From positions 1,550,001-1,614,000 of the forward strand of contig NZ_CP044427.1 of the NCBI RefSeq assembly GCF_008843165.1: a stretch of DNA of 64,000 nucleotides, given 5' to 3'. Both the position numbers and the translations under genes were made by a program. The DNA is from Ornithinimicrobium pratense (lineage in GTDB: Bacteria > Actinomycetota > Actinomycetes > Actinomycetales > Dermatophilaceae). Under the pieces are notes generated by a model. It searched no databases and was not told the origin of the DNA. It was given only the letters and a program-made list of their open reading frames with translations. Positions 25,075 through 33,255 of this stretch are shown in pieces (the stretch's first letter is position 1; the number at the start of each line of letters is the position of its first letter).

Positions 25075-26270
25075 CTCGCGGTGCCGGCAGAGCCGCGGGC
25101 CCGGTCGTAGGTCGCGCAGACGGCGTCGACGAAGGCTGCGCGCCCGAATCCCGAGGCCGTCTGAAGGGCCCCGTCGGCCCACCGGTCCCGCAGCGCGGGC
25201 TCGCGCAGCAGCCGGGTCATCACCTGGGTGAACTCCTCGGGCTCGCGGTAGCGGTAGCCGTTGTCACCACCCTGCACCATCCCGTCCAGGGAGGCGTCGT
25301 CCCGGCACAGCACCGGGACACCGCTGGCCAGTGCCTCCAGGAAGGTCAGCCCTTGGGTCTCGCTGCGGGAGGCGGAGACGAAGACGTCGGCCAAGCGGTA
25401 GTAGTCGGGCACCTGGGCCGGGTCGACCGCGCCAGCGAACCGCACCCGGTCCGTCATGCCGTGGCCCTCCACCCGCTCACGCAGCATCCCGGCCTGCGGG
25501 CCGTCCCCGGCGAGCACCAGTTGCCAGGGCGTGTCCCGGACGCGGGCGAGCAGGTCGATGGTCTCGGTGACGCTCTTCTCCGCGGCCAGCCGACCCAGGC
25601 TGAGGATGACGGGTATGCCGGGCGTCAGGCCGAGCGATTCCCGCAAGCTCGCCGAGGGGGCCCCAGGCGTAAACCGGGTCAGGTCCACCCCGGTGGGGAC
25701 GACCGCGATCGGGACGGACACGCCATACCTGAGGAGTAGCTTCTCGATCTTGGCCGTGGGGGCGATCACCGTGGTCGTCCGGTTGAGCGTCTGCCGCGCG
25801 AAGCCGGCGCACAGGGCGCGACCGGCGCCCTTGTGCGGGAAGAAGTAGTGGGTGTAGTCGGCGTAGAGCGTGTGGTAGGTGTGCACGTGCGGTGCGTCGA
25901 GCCGGTTGGCCAGCCGCCAGGCCCACCAGAACGCGGAGAACTCGGTGTGCGAGTGGAGCACATCCGGCCGCCAGGCGACCAGGTCGGCGAAGGTGGCGGA
26001 GTCGACCAGGCGCCCGACCCTGGCGTGGGGGTAGATGGGGCTGGCGTCCAGGGAGGGCAGCCGGTAGACACTGCCATCGAAGGTGGTGCGTCGTCCGGGG
26101 CCGACGGTCAGGACGCGGACGTCGTGCCCCGCCTCCAGCAGGCCCCGGCGAAGCTCGTCGATGGAGGTGACCACGCCGTTGACAGTCGGCCGGTAGGAGT
26201 CACTCAACAGCAGGACACGGCGCGGCCGGGCACCACGCCGACGCGCGTCGAGGCTGGTGAAGAATCCCAT
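25062..26270 (-). CDS. Family 4 glycosyltransferase (diacylglycerol glucosyltransferase-like)
   Basis: About 402 residues from ATG 26270; upstream in-frame ATG 26306 or GTG 26309 would add 12-13 residues, and none has a strong ribosome-binding site. Features: LLLSDSYRPTVNGVVTSI at the N-terminus, the acceptor loop HVHTYHTLYADYTHYFFPHKG, LGRLAAEKSV, and SRSETQGLTFLEALASGVPV. This resembles glycolipid synthases that glucosylate diacylglycerol or phosphatidylinositol (PimB-like) at the inner membrane face. First gene of a two-gene operon. Confidence 0.82.
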   Translation of the reverse strand: MGFFTSLDARRRGARPRRVLLLSDSYRPTVNGVVTSIDELRRGLLEAGHDVRVLTVGPGRRTTFDGSVYRLPSLDASPIYPHARVGRLVDSATFADLVAWRPDVLHSHTEFSAFWWAWRLANRLDAPHVHTYHTLYADYTHYFFPHKGAGRALCAGFARQTLNRTTTVIAPTAKIEKLLLRYGVSVPIAVVPTGVDLTRFTPGAPSASLRESLGLTPGIPVILSLGRLAAEKSVTETIDLLARVRDTPWQLVLAGDGPQAGMLRERVEGHGMTDRVRFAGAVDPAQVPDYYRLADVFVSASRSETQGLTFLEALASGVPVLCRDDASLDGMVQGGDNGYRYREPEEFTQVMTRLLREPALRDRWADGALQTASGFGRAAFVDAVCATYDRARGSAGTARWAA

Positions 26271-26563
26271 GGTCCGATGCTGTATGAAATCGGCCGGATA
26301 TACCATCACCCCGCAGTCTACGGCGCGTCCGACCAGGACGTGGATGTCGGGTCGGCAAGTGCTTCTCGGGACGAACTGACCTGGGAGTCCGCGACGTCAT
26401 CGAAGATGGTGACGTGTCGAAGCCCTCAGGAGTGGGAAGAACCTGGGCACCTCCCCTCTGGGCAACGGGCGTCGCCCCGCCGTCGAGGGTGAAGGCTGGC
26501 CAGACGGTGGCCGGCGGCCGTGCCGTCCCGGTTCTGGCCCGGGTGCCGTGGTGGCGCGTCCGG

Positions 26564-28003
26564 CTACAGCAGCACCACGTTCCATAGCCCCAGCGTCAGC
26601 ACGATCACGACGTCCACGAGCAGCACCTCGCGGGTGACCTTGGCCACCGTGGCCGGCTGGCCGGATGAGACACCGGCCGCGGCTACGTCCATCGGCACGC
26701 TGCGGACCGCCAGCAGCACCCTCGCGGGGGAGGCCATGGTGAGCACTCCAGCCGCGGCGTTCTGCACCCCCACGAAGGCCAACACGCAGACCCCGAGGCC
26801 CTCGGCCACCGTCGCCTGCGCCGCGGCGAACATCGCGTTCGCCCCGGCGCCGGAGCCGGTGATGAAGCCGCCGAAGGCGCCGAGGGCCGGGCCGAGCACG
26901 AGCGCCAGGGCGCCGGTGGCCTGGATCGCCTCGCCGATCGGCACGGTGAGTCCGCCCAGGACCATGAGGACGCCGAGCAGCAGGAAGGCAGCGGTGGGCA
27001 GGGCGGTCTGTCGCCCCAGGCGGCCGACATCGTCAGCCAGTAGACGGCTGGTGGCCCGGTCGACGCCCAGCCAGCGCAGCGCGAAGAGGCAGGTGAGGAC
27101 CAGCCACAGTGCGGGGGAGGTGACAGAGGCCCACGGGCCGGTGACGCCCAGCGTCGTCACGGCCACGGTGCTGGCGAGGATGCCGCCCAGCAGGAGGAAG
27201 TAGGGCCCCAGCGCGTGGCGCACCTGCCGCGGCAAGGTGATGCGGGTGCCGTGCGCCCGCCGCCAGGCCAGGTGCGCGAGGACGGCGAGCAGGCCACCCA
27301 GGGCGCCGGAGGGCGCCATACCGATGAACAGGCTAGAGAGCAGGATCCCGACCCCGAGCACCAGACCCGACACGATCCCTGCCACCAGCGCGCCGGGGGA
27401 GCGGCCCCCGGGGACCATGAGCGTTGCGGCAATCCCGACGCCGACCGTCACCACCAGGTTGGGCCAGGCCGTCGCGATGCCTACTGCCTCCGGCGTCTCG
27501 CCGATCAGGCGCCCCGCGATGATCGTGCCCGGTCCGAGCGCGCCCCACGGCACGGCGCACAGCCCGAGCAGCCCCAATACCGCCGACCGGTGCGGGCTGA
27601 AGCCGGCGGCGGCCAGCAGCGGCACCCCGACCAGCACCCCCACGCCGAAACCGGTCACCGACTCCGCGAAGGGCGTCACCCCGTGCACCACGAGCAGGGC
27701 CGTCGCGAGCGGGCCGCCGGTCACCTGGCCCAGCCACCCCGCTAACACGCCCTGCGCGCCGGACGCGCCCAGGATGCGGGCCAGCGCGATGCCGGCGGCG
27801 ATGATGACCACCACCTCTACGGCGGTCGGCAGCCACCGCAGCAGCCCCGGCCCCACCTCGCCGGCCCGGTCCGAGAACGCGGTGGCGATCAGCACCCCGG
27901 CGGCCAGGATCCCTGCCGTCGCTGAGCGCATTGCCGACACCCGCAGGGTCAGCAGCACCGAGACGACGACGAGGGGCAGGCTAGCCAGCGCCGCCTGCGT
28001 CAA
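26564..28003 (-). CDS. L-lactate permease (LctP) family transporter
   Basis: 479 residues from TTG 28003, chosen because AGGA lies seven bases upstream and the first membrane segment (ASLPLVVVSVLLTL) would be lost with the next ATG. Family landmarks: PFAESVTGFGVGVLVG, AVPWGALGPGT, GAFGGFITGSGAGANAMF and VGVQNAAAGVLTMASPARV. It imports lactate or glycolate with protons. It is somewhat shorter than the usual 530-560 residues. No lactate dehydrogenase is adjacent; the nearest candidates are the flavoenzymes at 8.3-11.3 kb and 32-33.3 kb. Confidence 0.85.
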   Translation of the reverse strand: MTQAALASLPLVVVSVLLTLRVSAMRSATAGILAAGVLIATAFSDRAGEVGPGLLRWLPTAVEVVVIIAAGIALARILGASGAQGVLAGWLGQVTGGPLATALLVVHGVTPFAESVTGFGVGVLVGVPLLAAAGFSPHRSAVLGLLGLCAVPWGALGPGTIIAGRLIGETPEAVGIATAWPNLVVTVGVGIAATLMVPGGRSPGALVAGIVSGLVLGVGILLSSLFIGMAPSGALGGLLAVLAHLAWRRAHGTRITLPRQVRHALGPYFLLLGGILASTVAVTTLGVTGPWASVTSPALWLVLTCLFALRWLGVDRATSRLLADDVGRLGRQTALPTAAFLLLGVLMVLGGLTVPIGEAIQATGALALVLGPALGAFGGFITGSGAGANAMFAAAQATVAEGLGVCVLAFVGVQNAAAGVLTMASPARVLLAVRSVPMDVAAAGVSSGQPATVAKVTREVLLVDVVIVLTLGLWNVVLL

Positions 28004-28341
28004 GGTCTGATCCTGATCACCCCGGGACCATAGCGAGCGGCACCGGCCGCCGTCAGGGCCCGCCTCGCACGCGGCGCCCCACGGTGGGAGAACCACGACG
28101 TGCGGTCGCATCCCGATGGGCCGGTAGTGACGACCTGGATCTTCGTCACCGGTGGGGATGGCCTCGGTCATGCGCCTCGTCCGATGCGTAACGCCGCATG
28201 AGTTCGGCGCACAGCGGGTCGGAGATACCAGGTGGCCTCGGACGCCCTCGGAGAGCTGTTGCGTCGCGCAGCCCAGAGCCTTGACGCCGACGGGGAGGTC
28301 AAGGACAGTGATCACACTGAGTCCCCGAGCAAAAGGCCGGT

Positions 28342-28800
28342 GTGCCGATGTCGATCAGTCCCGTGTCCCGCAGGATCGCGGGGCTCCTTCTCCTGACCGT
28401 GGTGGCGGTCCAGTTCGGCGGCTACTTCCTCACGAGAGTGGTCAGCGGACAGGAGCAGCTCACCGACTTCCAGACCGGTTTCGCCCGCGCCGGCCACGCG
28501 CACGCAGGTGTGCTGATCATCTTGAGCTTGGTGTGCCTGCTGCTGGTGGATGCAATCGAGCCCCGCGGGGCAGCGGCGTACGTCGCCAGGCTGGCCGTCC
28601 CGGCTGCGGCCGTCCTGATGTCGGCCGGCTTCTTCTTGTCCTCGATGGGGTCCGGCCTGGACGAACCCAACGGGTGGATCGTGGTCCTGTGGCTCGGCGC
28701 AGCATCCCTCACCGTGGGCGTCCTCACTCTGGGTGTCGCGTTGCTGCGTGCTGGACCGACCCCGTCCAGCTCTCCCGCCGAACGTGCCAGGACGCGGTAG
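28342..28800 (+). CDS. Small membrane protein of unknown function
   Basis: 152 residues from GTG 28342 or 150 from ATG 28348. Four hydrophobic segments; a histidine-rich patch ARAGHAHAGVLIIL lies at the start of the second one. Similar four-helix proteins with the HAHAGVL phrase are familiar as actinobacterial hypotheticals, without known function. It is divergent from the LctP gene. No good ribosome-binding site precedes either start. Confidence 0.55.
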   Translation: MPMSISPVSRRIAGLLLLTVVAVQFGGYFLTRVVSGQEQLTDFQTGFARAGHAHAGVLIILSLVCLLLVDAIEPRGAAAYVARLAVPAAAVLMSAGFFLSSMGSGLDEPNGWIVVLWLGAASLTVGVLTLGVALLRAGPTPSSSPAERARTR

Positions 28801-28823
28801 CCGGAGGGCACGGCGTCGTCGCC

Positions 28824-29036
28824 GAAGACCCATCGACGGCAGGGCTGGCGGCCGTCATCGCGCTGCCCCTGCATCTTCGGCACGTGGTCGCCGCGCTCCG
28901 CGGTGAAGCTGCCTCTCACGGCGGGTGGACGCTGGCGGTCATGGCGGTCGTCACCATCACGGCCTCGGTGAGTCTCGGGTGGCTACGTTTGCACAATCGT
29001 GCTTACTGCGTAAACAAACCGTTCCCCGTAACCTGA
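28824..29036 (+). pseudogene. Probable remnant of a sensor histidine kinase membrane domain
   Basis: The frame ending at 29036 reads AAVIALPLHLRHVVAALRGE, then a membrane-like GGWTLAVMAVVTITASVSLG, then unrelated sequence and a stop. The phrase L-P-L-x-x-R-H-V-x-x-A-L-R-G followed by G-G-x-W-T-L-A resembles the membrane-sensor part of actinobacterial two-component kinases. No kinase core follows, and no proper start is present except GTG 28884. I read it as a decayed fragment; a short expressed membrane peptide is the alternative. Confidence 0.35.
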
Positions 29037-29300
29037 CAGACGCCAGGCGAAGGCCAGAGGCGATGTGGTCGAGGCGGGACCCGTCCCACGGGTGGCGCCA
29101 GCACCACGGACGTGCCTTTCGACCGCAACCAGCATTGATTCGTCCCAGGTGGCTCTGGGGCTGACTAGCCGTCACCCCCGCCAGCCTGCCGTCCAGCTGT
29201 GGTGGCATCCGGCGCCTACCGGCGTCAGCGGTTGCCTCATCCGTGTCATGTGTTCTACGTTTATCTTGTAAACATCCCCGAGTGAAGTGGAGTCACACGC
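29037..29300. promoter_or_regulatory. AT-richer leader of the stress-protein gene, with a dyad
   Basis: No gene is seen here. The stretch is less GC-rich than its surroundings. Around 29258-29275 it holds GTTTAT-CTT-GTAAAC, a near-perfect inverted repeat, 28 bases before the PRC-barrel gene start. A related GTAAACAAACC lies at about 29010. These may be promoter or operator elements; the TetR gene at 30209-30919 is a candidate regulator. This is inference only. Confidence 0.35.
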
Positions 29301-30125
29301 ATGATTTCGACAGATCAGGTCACTGCCCTCATGAACGGCGGTGTGGTGGTCGACGAGAGTGGTGAGAAGGTCGGCAAGGTCGGCCAGGTCTACCTCGACG
29401 ACAACAGCGGCCAACCCGAGTGGGTGACCGTCAACACCGGGCTGTTCGGGACCAGCGAGAGCTTCATCCCGCTGCAGCAGGCCACCGTGAGCGGCCAGGA
29501 GGTCCGGGTTCCCTACGCCAAGGGCTTCATCAAGGACGCACCCCGGGTGGAGGCAGACGCCCACCTGGACCGCGACGACGAAGCCGAGCTCTACCGGTAC
29601 TACGGCACCGGCGGGCACAGCGAGACCTCGGGCGGCACGTACGACGAGGACCGTACGTTGGAAACCCGCGACACGGGGACCGGCCGCGGTGTCGGCCAGG
29701 ACACCTCTGGTCCGAACACCGACGACGCGATGACCCGCTCCGAGGAGCGGTTGAACGTGCACACCGAGAAGGTCGCCACCGGGCGGGCCAGGCTGCGCAA
29801 GTACGTCGTGAGCGAGAACGTGACCACCCAGGTTCCGGTGACCCGTGAGGAGGTCCGTGTCGAGCGTGAGCCGATCACCGACGCTAATCGCGATCAGGCC
29901 ATGAGCGGCGGTGACCTCACCGACGAAGAGCACGAGGTCACGCTGACGGCGGAGCGGGCCGTCGTGAACAAGGACACAGTTCCGGTGGAACGGGTCCGGC
30001 TGGGCAAGGAGACGATCACCGAGCAGGAGCAGGTCAGCGAAGAGGTCCGCAAGGAGGTCATCGAGACAGACCTGCCCGAGGGCACCGCCGCCGGTACGCC
30101 GCAGGACCGCTCCGACCGCACCTGA
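29301..30125 (+). CDS. PRC-barrel and DUF2382 (YsnF/AvaK-type) stress protein
   Basis: 274 residues. The first 80 form a PRC-barrel (GEKVGKVGQVYLDD, PEWVTVNTGLFG, IPLQQATVSG). After a Gly/Thr/Asp-rich linker of about 60 residues, the DUF2382 domain runs from about 148 (RSEERLNVHTEKVATGRARL) to 262 (TERAVVNKDTVPVERVRLG-like stretch). Proteins of this type are associated with stress responses; the molecular role is unknown. ATG 29301 follows GTGGAG. A strong hairpin at 30146-30197 ends the transcript. It faces the TetR gene, which may or may not regulate it. Confidence 0.82.
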   Translation: MISTDQVTALMNGGVVVDESGEKVGKVGQVYLDDNSGQPEWVTVNTGLFGTSESFIPLQQATVSGQEVRVPYAKGFIKDAPRVEADAHLDRDDEAELYRYYGTGGHSETSGGTYDEDRTLETRDTGTGRGVGQDTSGPNTDDAMTRSEERLNVHTEKVATGRARLRKYVVSENVTTQVPVTREEVRVEREPITDANRDQAMSGGDLTDEEHEVTLTAERAVVNKDTVPVERVRLGKETITEQEQVSEEVRKEVIETDLPEGTAAGTPQDRSDRT

Positions 30126-30145
30126 CGCGGCCGGGGCATTCCCCT

Positions 30146-30197
30146 CATGGTCCCGTTGCACTCCCGGCCGCGCCCGCGGGAGTCCAACGGGGCCATG
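30146..30197. terminator. Large bidirectional hairpin between convergent genes
   Basis: Arms 30146-30165 and 30178-30197 are 20 bases each and pair at 18 Watson-Crick and one G-U position with a single mismatch, around a 12-base loop. It lies between the stress-protein gene and the convergent TetR gene and can serve both. A 10-base repeat CGCGGCCGGG/CCCGGCCGCG (30126-30135 and 30163-30172) overlaps it and could form a competing fold. Confidence 0.7.
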
Positions 30198-30208
30198 GCT
30201 AGCCCGGC

Positions 30209-30919
30209 CTACTGAGACATGTGGAACTCGATCCGCTCGATCAGAGTCTCCAACCCGATCTCAAACTCCTCCTTGGCGTGGTCCTCGCTCAACCGCGACC
30301 GAAGCCTCTCCACGGTCGGCACCGAGCTCAGGTCCACGGCAGCATCGCCCTCAGGGATCTGCGCTTCCCCCTCATCCAGGGCGAGCTCGACCGGGGAAGC
30401 CTGCGCACCGTTGACTACCGCTTCCAGCAGCAGGTGGCCAAGCAGGAAACTGCTAAACACCCGGTAGGCGTGGACCGCCGCGGCATCGTCGAAGCCATGT
30501 CCGAGCAACGTGGCCAGGAAGTTCTCGACCAGCGACAGGCTGCGCAGAGGTGGCCGCAGCCACGGCGCGGCGGGGTGGCGGGTTGCGACCAGGGGAAAAG
30601 CCAACGGGTGCTGCACGGCAATCCGGCGCACCTCATGGGCAAACGTCTGCAGGTACCCCTGCCATGACTCTGCCAGCTCAGCATCCAGCTCGTCTTCCAA
30701 CCCGCGCAGCAACTGGGCCACCACTGCCTCCAGCAGGTCCTCGCGGCCCCTGACATGCCGATACAACGACATGGCCTCTACCCCCAGGGCGCTGCCGAGG
30801 GAACGCATCGTCAACTTCTGAGCACCGTGGGCGTCGATATACGCCAACGCGGACCTGACCACCAGGTCCCTGGTCAGACGCGGTCTGCCCCCGTCTGCTC
30901 CAGCGGAATCCTCGAGCAT
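30209..30919 (-). CDS. TetR-family transcriptional regulator (TetR_C_1 type)
   Basis: 236 residues. The helix-turn-helix is clear: RDLVVRSALAYIDAHGAQKLT, then LGSALGVEAMSLYRHVRGREDLL. The C-terminal part (HPAAPWLRPPLRSLSLVENFLATL) resembles the tetracycline-repressor class of ligand-binding domains. Codon use is visibly less GC-biased than in its neighbours, as it is in the surrounding 30.2-31.2 kb, a possible sign of recent acquisition. The target is unknown. ATG 30919 has GGGGCCAGGTAG upstream, without a clear ribosome-binding site. Confidence 0.85.
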   Translation of the reverse strand: MLEDSAGADGGRPRLTRDLVVRSALAYIDAHGAQKLTMRSLGSALGVEAMSLYRHVRGREDLLEAVVAQLLRGLEDELDAELAESWQGYLQTFAHEVRRIAVQHPLAFPLVATRHPAAPWLRPPLRSLSLVENFLATLLGHGFDDAAAVHAYRVFSSFLLGHLLLEAVVNGAQASPVELALDEGEAQIPEGDAAVDLSSVPTVERLRSRLSEDHAKEEFEIGLETLIERIEFHMSQ

Positions 30920-31184
30920 CTACCTGGCCCCTTCCAGCCGAACGTCACCTTCGCCTCCTACCCCACGAGTTCTACCCTCGCGAGGTCTCTTGCCGGCTCC
31001 CTTCCCAATCGGGGCCACGACGTACACGCGTATGACGCCGCCTCGAGACCCAAGATAACTGGGCCAAGCGGTCCTGACTACGCGCAAGGTGCCACACCTC
31101 TGCCCGAAGCACAGCTGGTGACGATGGTGAAGAGAGCGACAGGAGGCTGAGCCGGTGTCGGTGCCGCCCGCGGCACTTCCACGT

Positions 31185-31622
31185 TCAGTCCTCGATGTGG
31201 GCCTCGTTGTGCCGCACCAGCGCCTCAAGTCCGTCGCGCATGGCCTGCAGTTTCTCGGGCGGGTGTCCGACCCAACCGTCCAGTTCACCCACCACGCGCA
31301 ACGGCTCTCGGGAACGGAACGACCGCGTCGGGTTCCCAGGGAACCTCTTGTCTGTGACATTGGGGTCGTCCTCGAACTCGCCCAGCGGCTCCACGATGTA
31401 TACGCGGCCCCGCCCCTCGCCGGCAGCGAGCTCGGCACCCCAGGTGGCCGCGTCCAGCGTCTGGGTGAAGTAGACGTAGTGCATTGTCCGACCAGCCTGG
31501 AAGTTGGACTCCCGGCCGGCCGCGAGGAGGTCGCCGACGCAGAGGTCGGCCTTTGTTCCGTGCAGGTAGACGCCCGGCTCGTGGACCTCGAACGGGACCG
31601 GCTCCCGCGCTTCGCTGGACAG
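31185..31622 (-). CDS. arr: NAD(+)--rifampin ADP-ribosyltransferase (Arr)
   Basis: 145 residues if started at CTG 31622. The sequence follows Arr closely: PFEVHEPGVYLHGTKADL, GRESNFQAGR, HYVYFTQTLDAATWGAELA, EDDPNVTDK, FPGNPTRS. Arr inactivates rifamycins by ADP-ribosylation. The essential histidine (YLHGTKAD) and the whole first third lie upstream of the first ATG (31484). Between the preceding in-frame stop (TGA, 31674-31676) and that ATG there is no ATG, GTG or TTG. CTG 31622 has GGAGG five bases upstream, so a CTG start is the best reading; a start-codon mutation that silenced the gene is the alternative. Confidence 0.85.
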   Translation of the reverse strand: MSSEAREPVPFEVHEPGVYLHGTKADLCVGDLLAAGRESNFQAGRTMHYVYFTQTLDAATWGAELAAGEGRGRVYIVEPLGEFEDDPNVTDKRFPGNPTRSFRSREPLRVVGELDGWVGHPPEKLQAMRDGLEALVRHNEAHIED

Positions 31623-31639
31623 GGCAACCTCCGGGGTGA

Positions 31640-31995
31640 GCGCGGATCTGACAGGACCAGTGTTCTCCTGCCTTCAGATCCGCCGCAACGGTGTGTTCCG
31701 CAGCAGTAAGTCCTCGATCAGCCCGGGCAAGTGCAGGACGTGTCGCCGGTGGGTGGCAGGACGTGTCGCCGGTGGGGGATGGGGCGGTGCGGGGCGTGGC
31801 GTGCCTGATGCAGAAGCAGCGCCGCCTGATAGGTATGCTGCACCACGTATAGGAATCCGGTGCCCCCCGTGGACATCTGGTGCGAGGGTGTACACGTGCT
31901 CGCACGGCGAGCCGCCACGTCTTTGGACGCCCGTCGGCTACCGTCTGTCTCCGCCCGCCCCTCGGGGCCGCCCAACGACACGATGGAGGTGTCTG
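31640..31995. other. Gene-free leader between arr and the hydroxyacid dehydrogenase operon
   Basis: 356 bases with no supported gene. It holds a two-copy 23-base tandem repeat (31733-31779), A/T-containing promoter-like patches (TAGGTATGCT at 31811, GTATAGG at 31838), and a gapped dyad TGCGAG/CTCGCA (31881-31904) around GTGTACAC. The promoter and operator of the downstream operon probably lie here. Confidence 0.4.
31733..31779 (+). repeat. Two-copy tandem repeat, core GTGTCGCCGGTGGG
   Basis: The unit GGCAGGACGTGTCGCCGGTG occurs twice with a 23-base period; the GTGTCGCC cores start at 31740 and 31763. The same core occurs three times at 39564-39629, so this is a dispersed family and not a local duplication. 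Both sites are intergenic and upstream of catabolic operons. Confidence 0.75.
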
Positions 31996-33255
31996 ATGCC
32001 GCTGCGTCGCCGCGTCCCGACGTGGACCGAGCTGCGACCGCTGGTGCGGCTGGAGCGACCCTCCATCTCCGCCGAGGCCCGACTGGGCCGTGCCTCGACG
32101 ATCGAGGACCTGCGGGCGATGGCGGAGCGCCGGACGCCGCGGGCGGTCTTCGACTACGTCGACGGCGCGGCCGAGTCCGAGCTGTCGATGCTGCGGGCTC
32201 GGGACGCCTTCGACGCCGTCGAGTTCCGGCCCCGCGTCCTGCGCGACGTCGCCCACGTCGACGCGAGCATGGACCTGCTCGGGGTGAGCGGCCCCATACC
32301 GCTGATCCTCTCGCCGACCGGCTTCACCCGGATGATGCACCATCAGGGGGAGTGGGCCGTGGGTCGCGCCGCGTCGCGAGCTGGCATCCCCTACACCTTG
32401 TCCACGATGGGCACGGTCTCGGTCGAGGACCTGGCCGCGGACGTCCCCACCCTGCAGCGCTGGTTCCAGCTCTACCTGTGGCAGGACCGCGAGGCTTCCA
32501 CCGCCCTCCTCCGCCGAGCCGCCGCGGCCGGCTTCGAGACGCTCGTGCTCACCGTCGACACGGCGGTCGCCGGGCAGCGGCTGCGCGACGTCCGCAACGG
32601 GCTGACCGTCCCACCGGCGCTGACCCCGCGGACCGTGGCCGGGATGGCCCGGCACCCGCGCTGGTGGGCCAACGTGCTGACCAGCGAGGCCATCGAGTTC
32701 GCCTCGCTGCGCACCTCCGGCGGGACCGTGGCCGACCTCGTCGACCGGATGTTCGACCCCAGCCTGCAGCAGGACGATCTAGCCTGGCTGCGCCAGGAGT
32801 GGGCCGGGCGGATCGTGGTCAAGGGCATCCAGCACCCCCAGGACGCCCGTGACCTGGTCGACCTCGGCGTCGACGGCATCATCGTCTCCAACCACGGCGG
32901 CCGGCAGCTGGACCGCGCAGCCGCACCCCTGGAGCTGCTCCCCGAGATCGTCGAGGCGGTCGACGGTCGGGTGCCGGTCCTGCTCGACGGTGGCGTCATG
33001 AACGGCGCCGACATCGTGGCCGCCGTCGCGCTCGGCGCCGACGCGGTCATGGCCGGCCGCGCCTACCTCTACGGGCTCATGGCCGGGGGAGAGGCCGGCG
33101 TGGACCGCGCGCTGGAGATCCTCACCACCCAAGTCCACCGCACCCTCAGGCTGCTCGGCGCCCGCCGGCTCGCCGGCGTCCGTGGCTCGGGCCAGGTCCG
33201 GCTCCGCCACAGCACGCCCCCCGCCACCACGGCATACCAAGGAGAAACCCCATGA
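31996..33255 (+). CDS. FMN-dependent alpha-hydroxy-acid dehydrogenase (LldD family)
   Basis: 419 residues with the FMN TIM-barrel signature: FDYVDGAAESEL, PTGFTRMMHHQGE, FQLYLWQDRE, VLTVDTAVAGQRLRD, the catalytic histidine and arginine in IIVSNHGGRQLD, and GGVMNGADIVAAVALGADAV. It oxidises an L-2-hydroxyacid to the 2-oxoacid. ATG 31996 lies six bases after GGAGG. Its stop overlaps the start of a Liv-type binding protein (ATGA), and four transporter genes follow. The substrate is therefore probably a hydroxyacid imported by that transporter, such as a branched or aromatic one; lactate is possible but would be unusual for a Liv importer. Confidence 0.87.
   Translation: MPLRRRVPTWTELRPLVRLERPSISAEARLGRASTIEDLRAMAERRTPRAVFDYVDGAAESELSMLRARDAFDAVEFRPRVLRDVAHVDASMDLLGVSGPIPLILSPTGFTRMMHHQGEWAVGRAASRAGIPYTLSTMGTVSVEDLAADVPTLQRWFQLYLWQDREASTALLRRAAAAGFETLVLTVDTAVAGQRLRDVRNGLTVPPALTPRTVAGMARHPRWWANVLTSEAIEFASLRTSGGTVADLVDRMFDPSLQQDDLAWLRQEWAGRIVVKGIQHPQDARDLVDLGVDGIIVSNHGGRQLDRAAAPLELLPEIVEAVDGRVPVLLDGGVMNGADIVAAVALGADAVMAGRAYLYGLMAGGEAGVDRALEILTTQVHRTLRLLGARRLAGVRGSGQVRLRHSTPPATTAYQGETP

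Noticed and set aside
30209..31622. A horizontally acquired island carrying TetR and arr
   Set aside because: Codon use is somewhat less GC-rich near TetR, but there is no mobility gene, direct repeat or tRNA edge to define an island.
31881..31904. Gapped dyad TGCGAG/CTCGCA around GTGTACAC upstream of the hydroxyacid dehydrogenase
   Set aside because: The inner and outer symmetries do not share a centre, so it is weak as a single operator.
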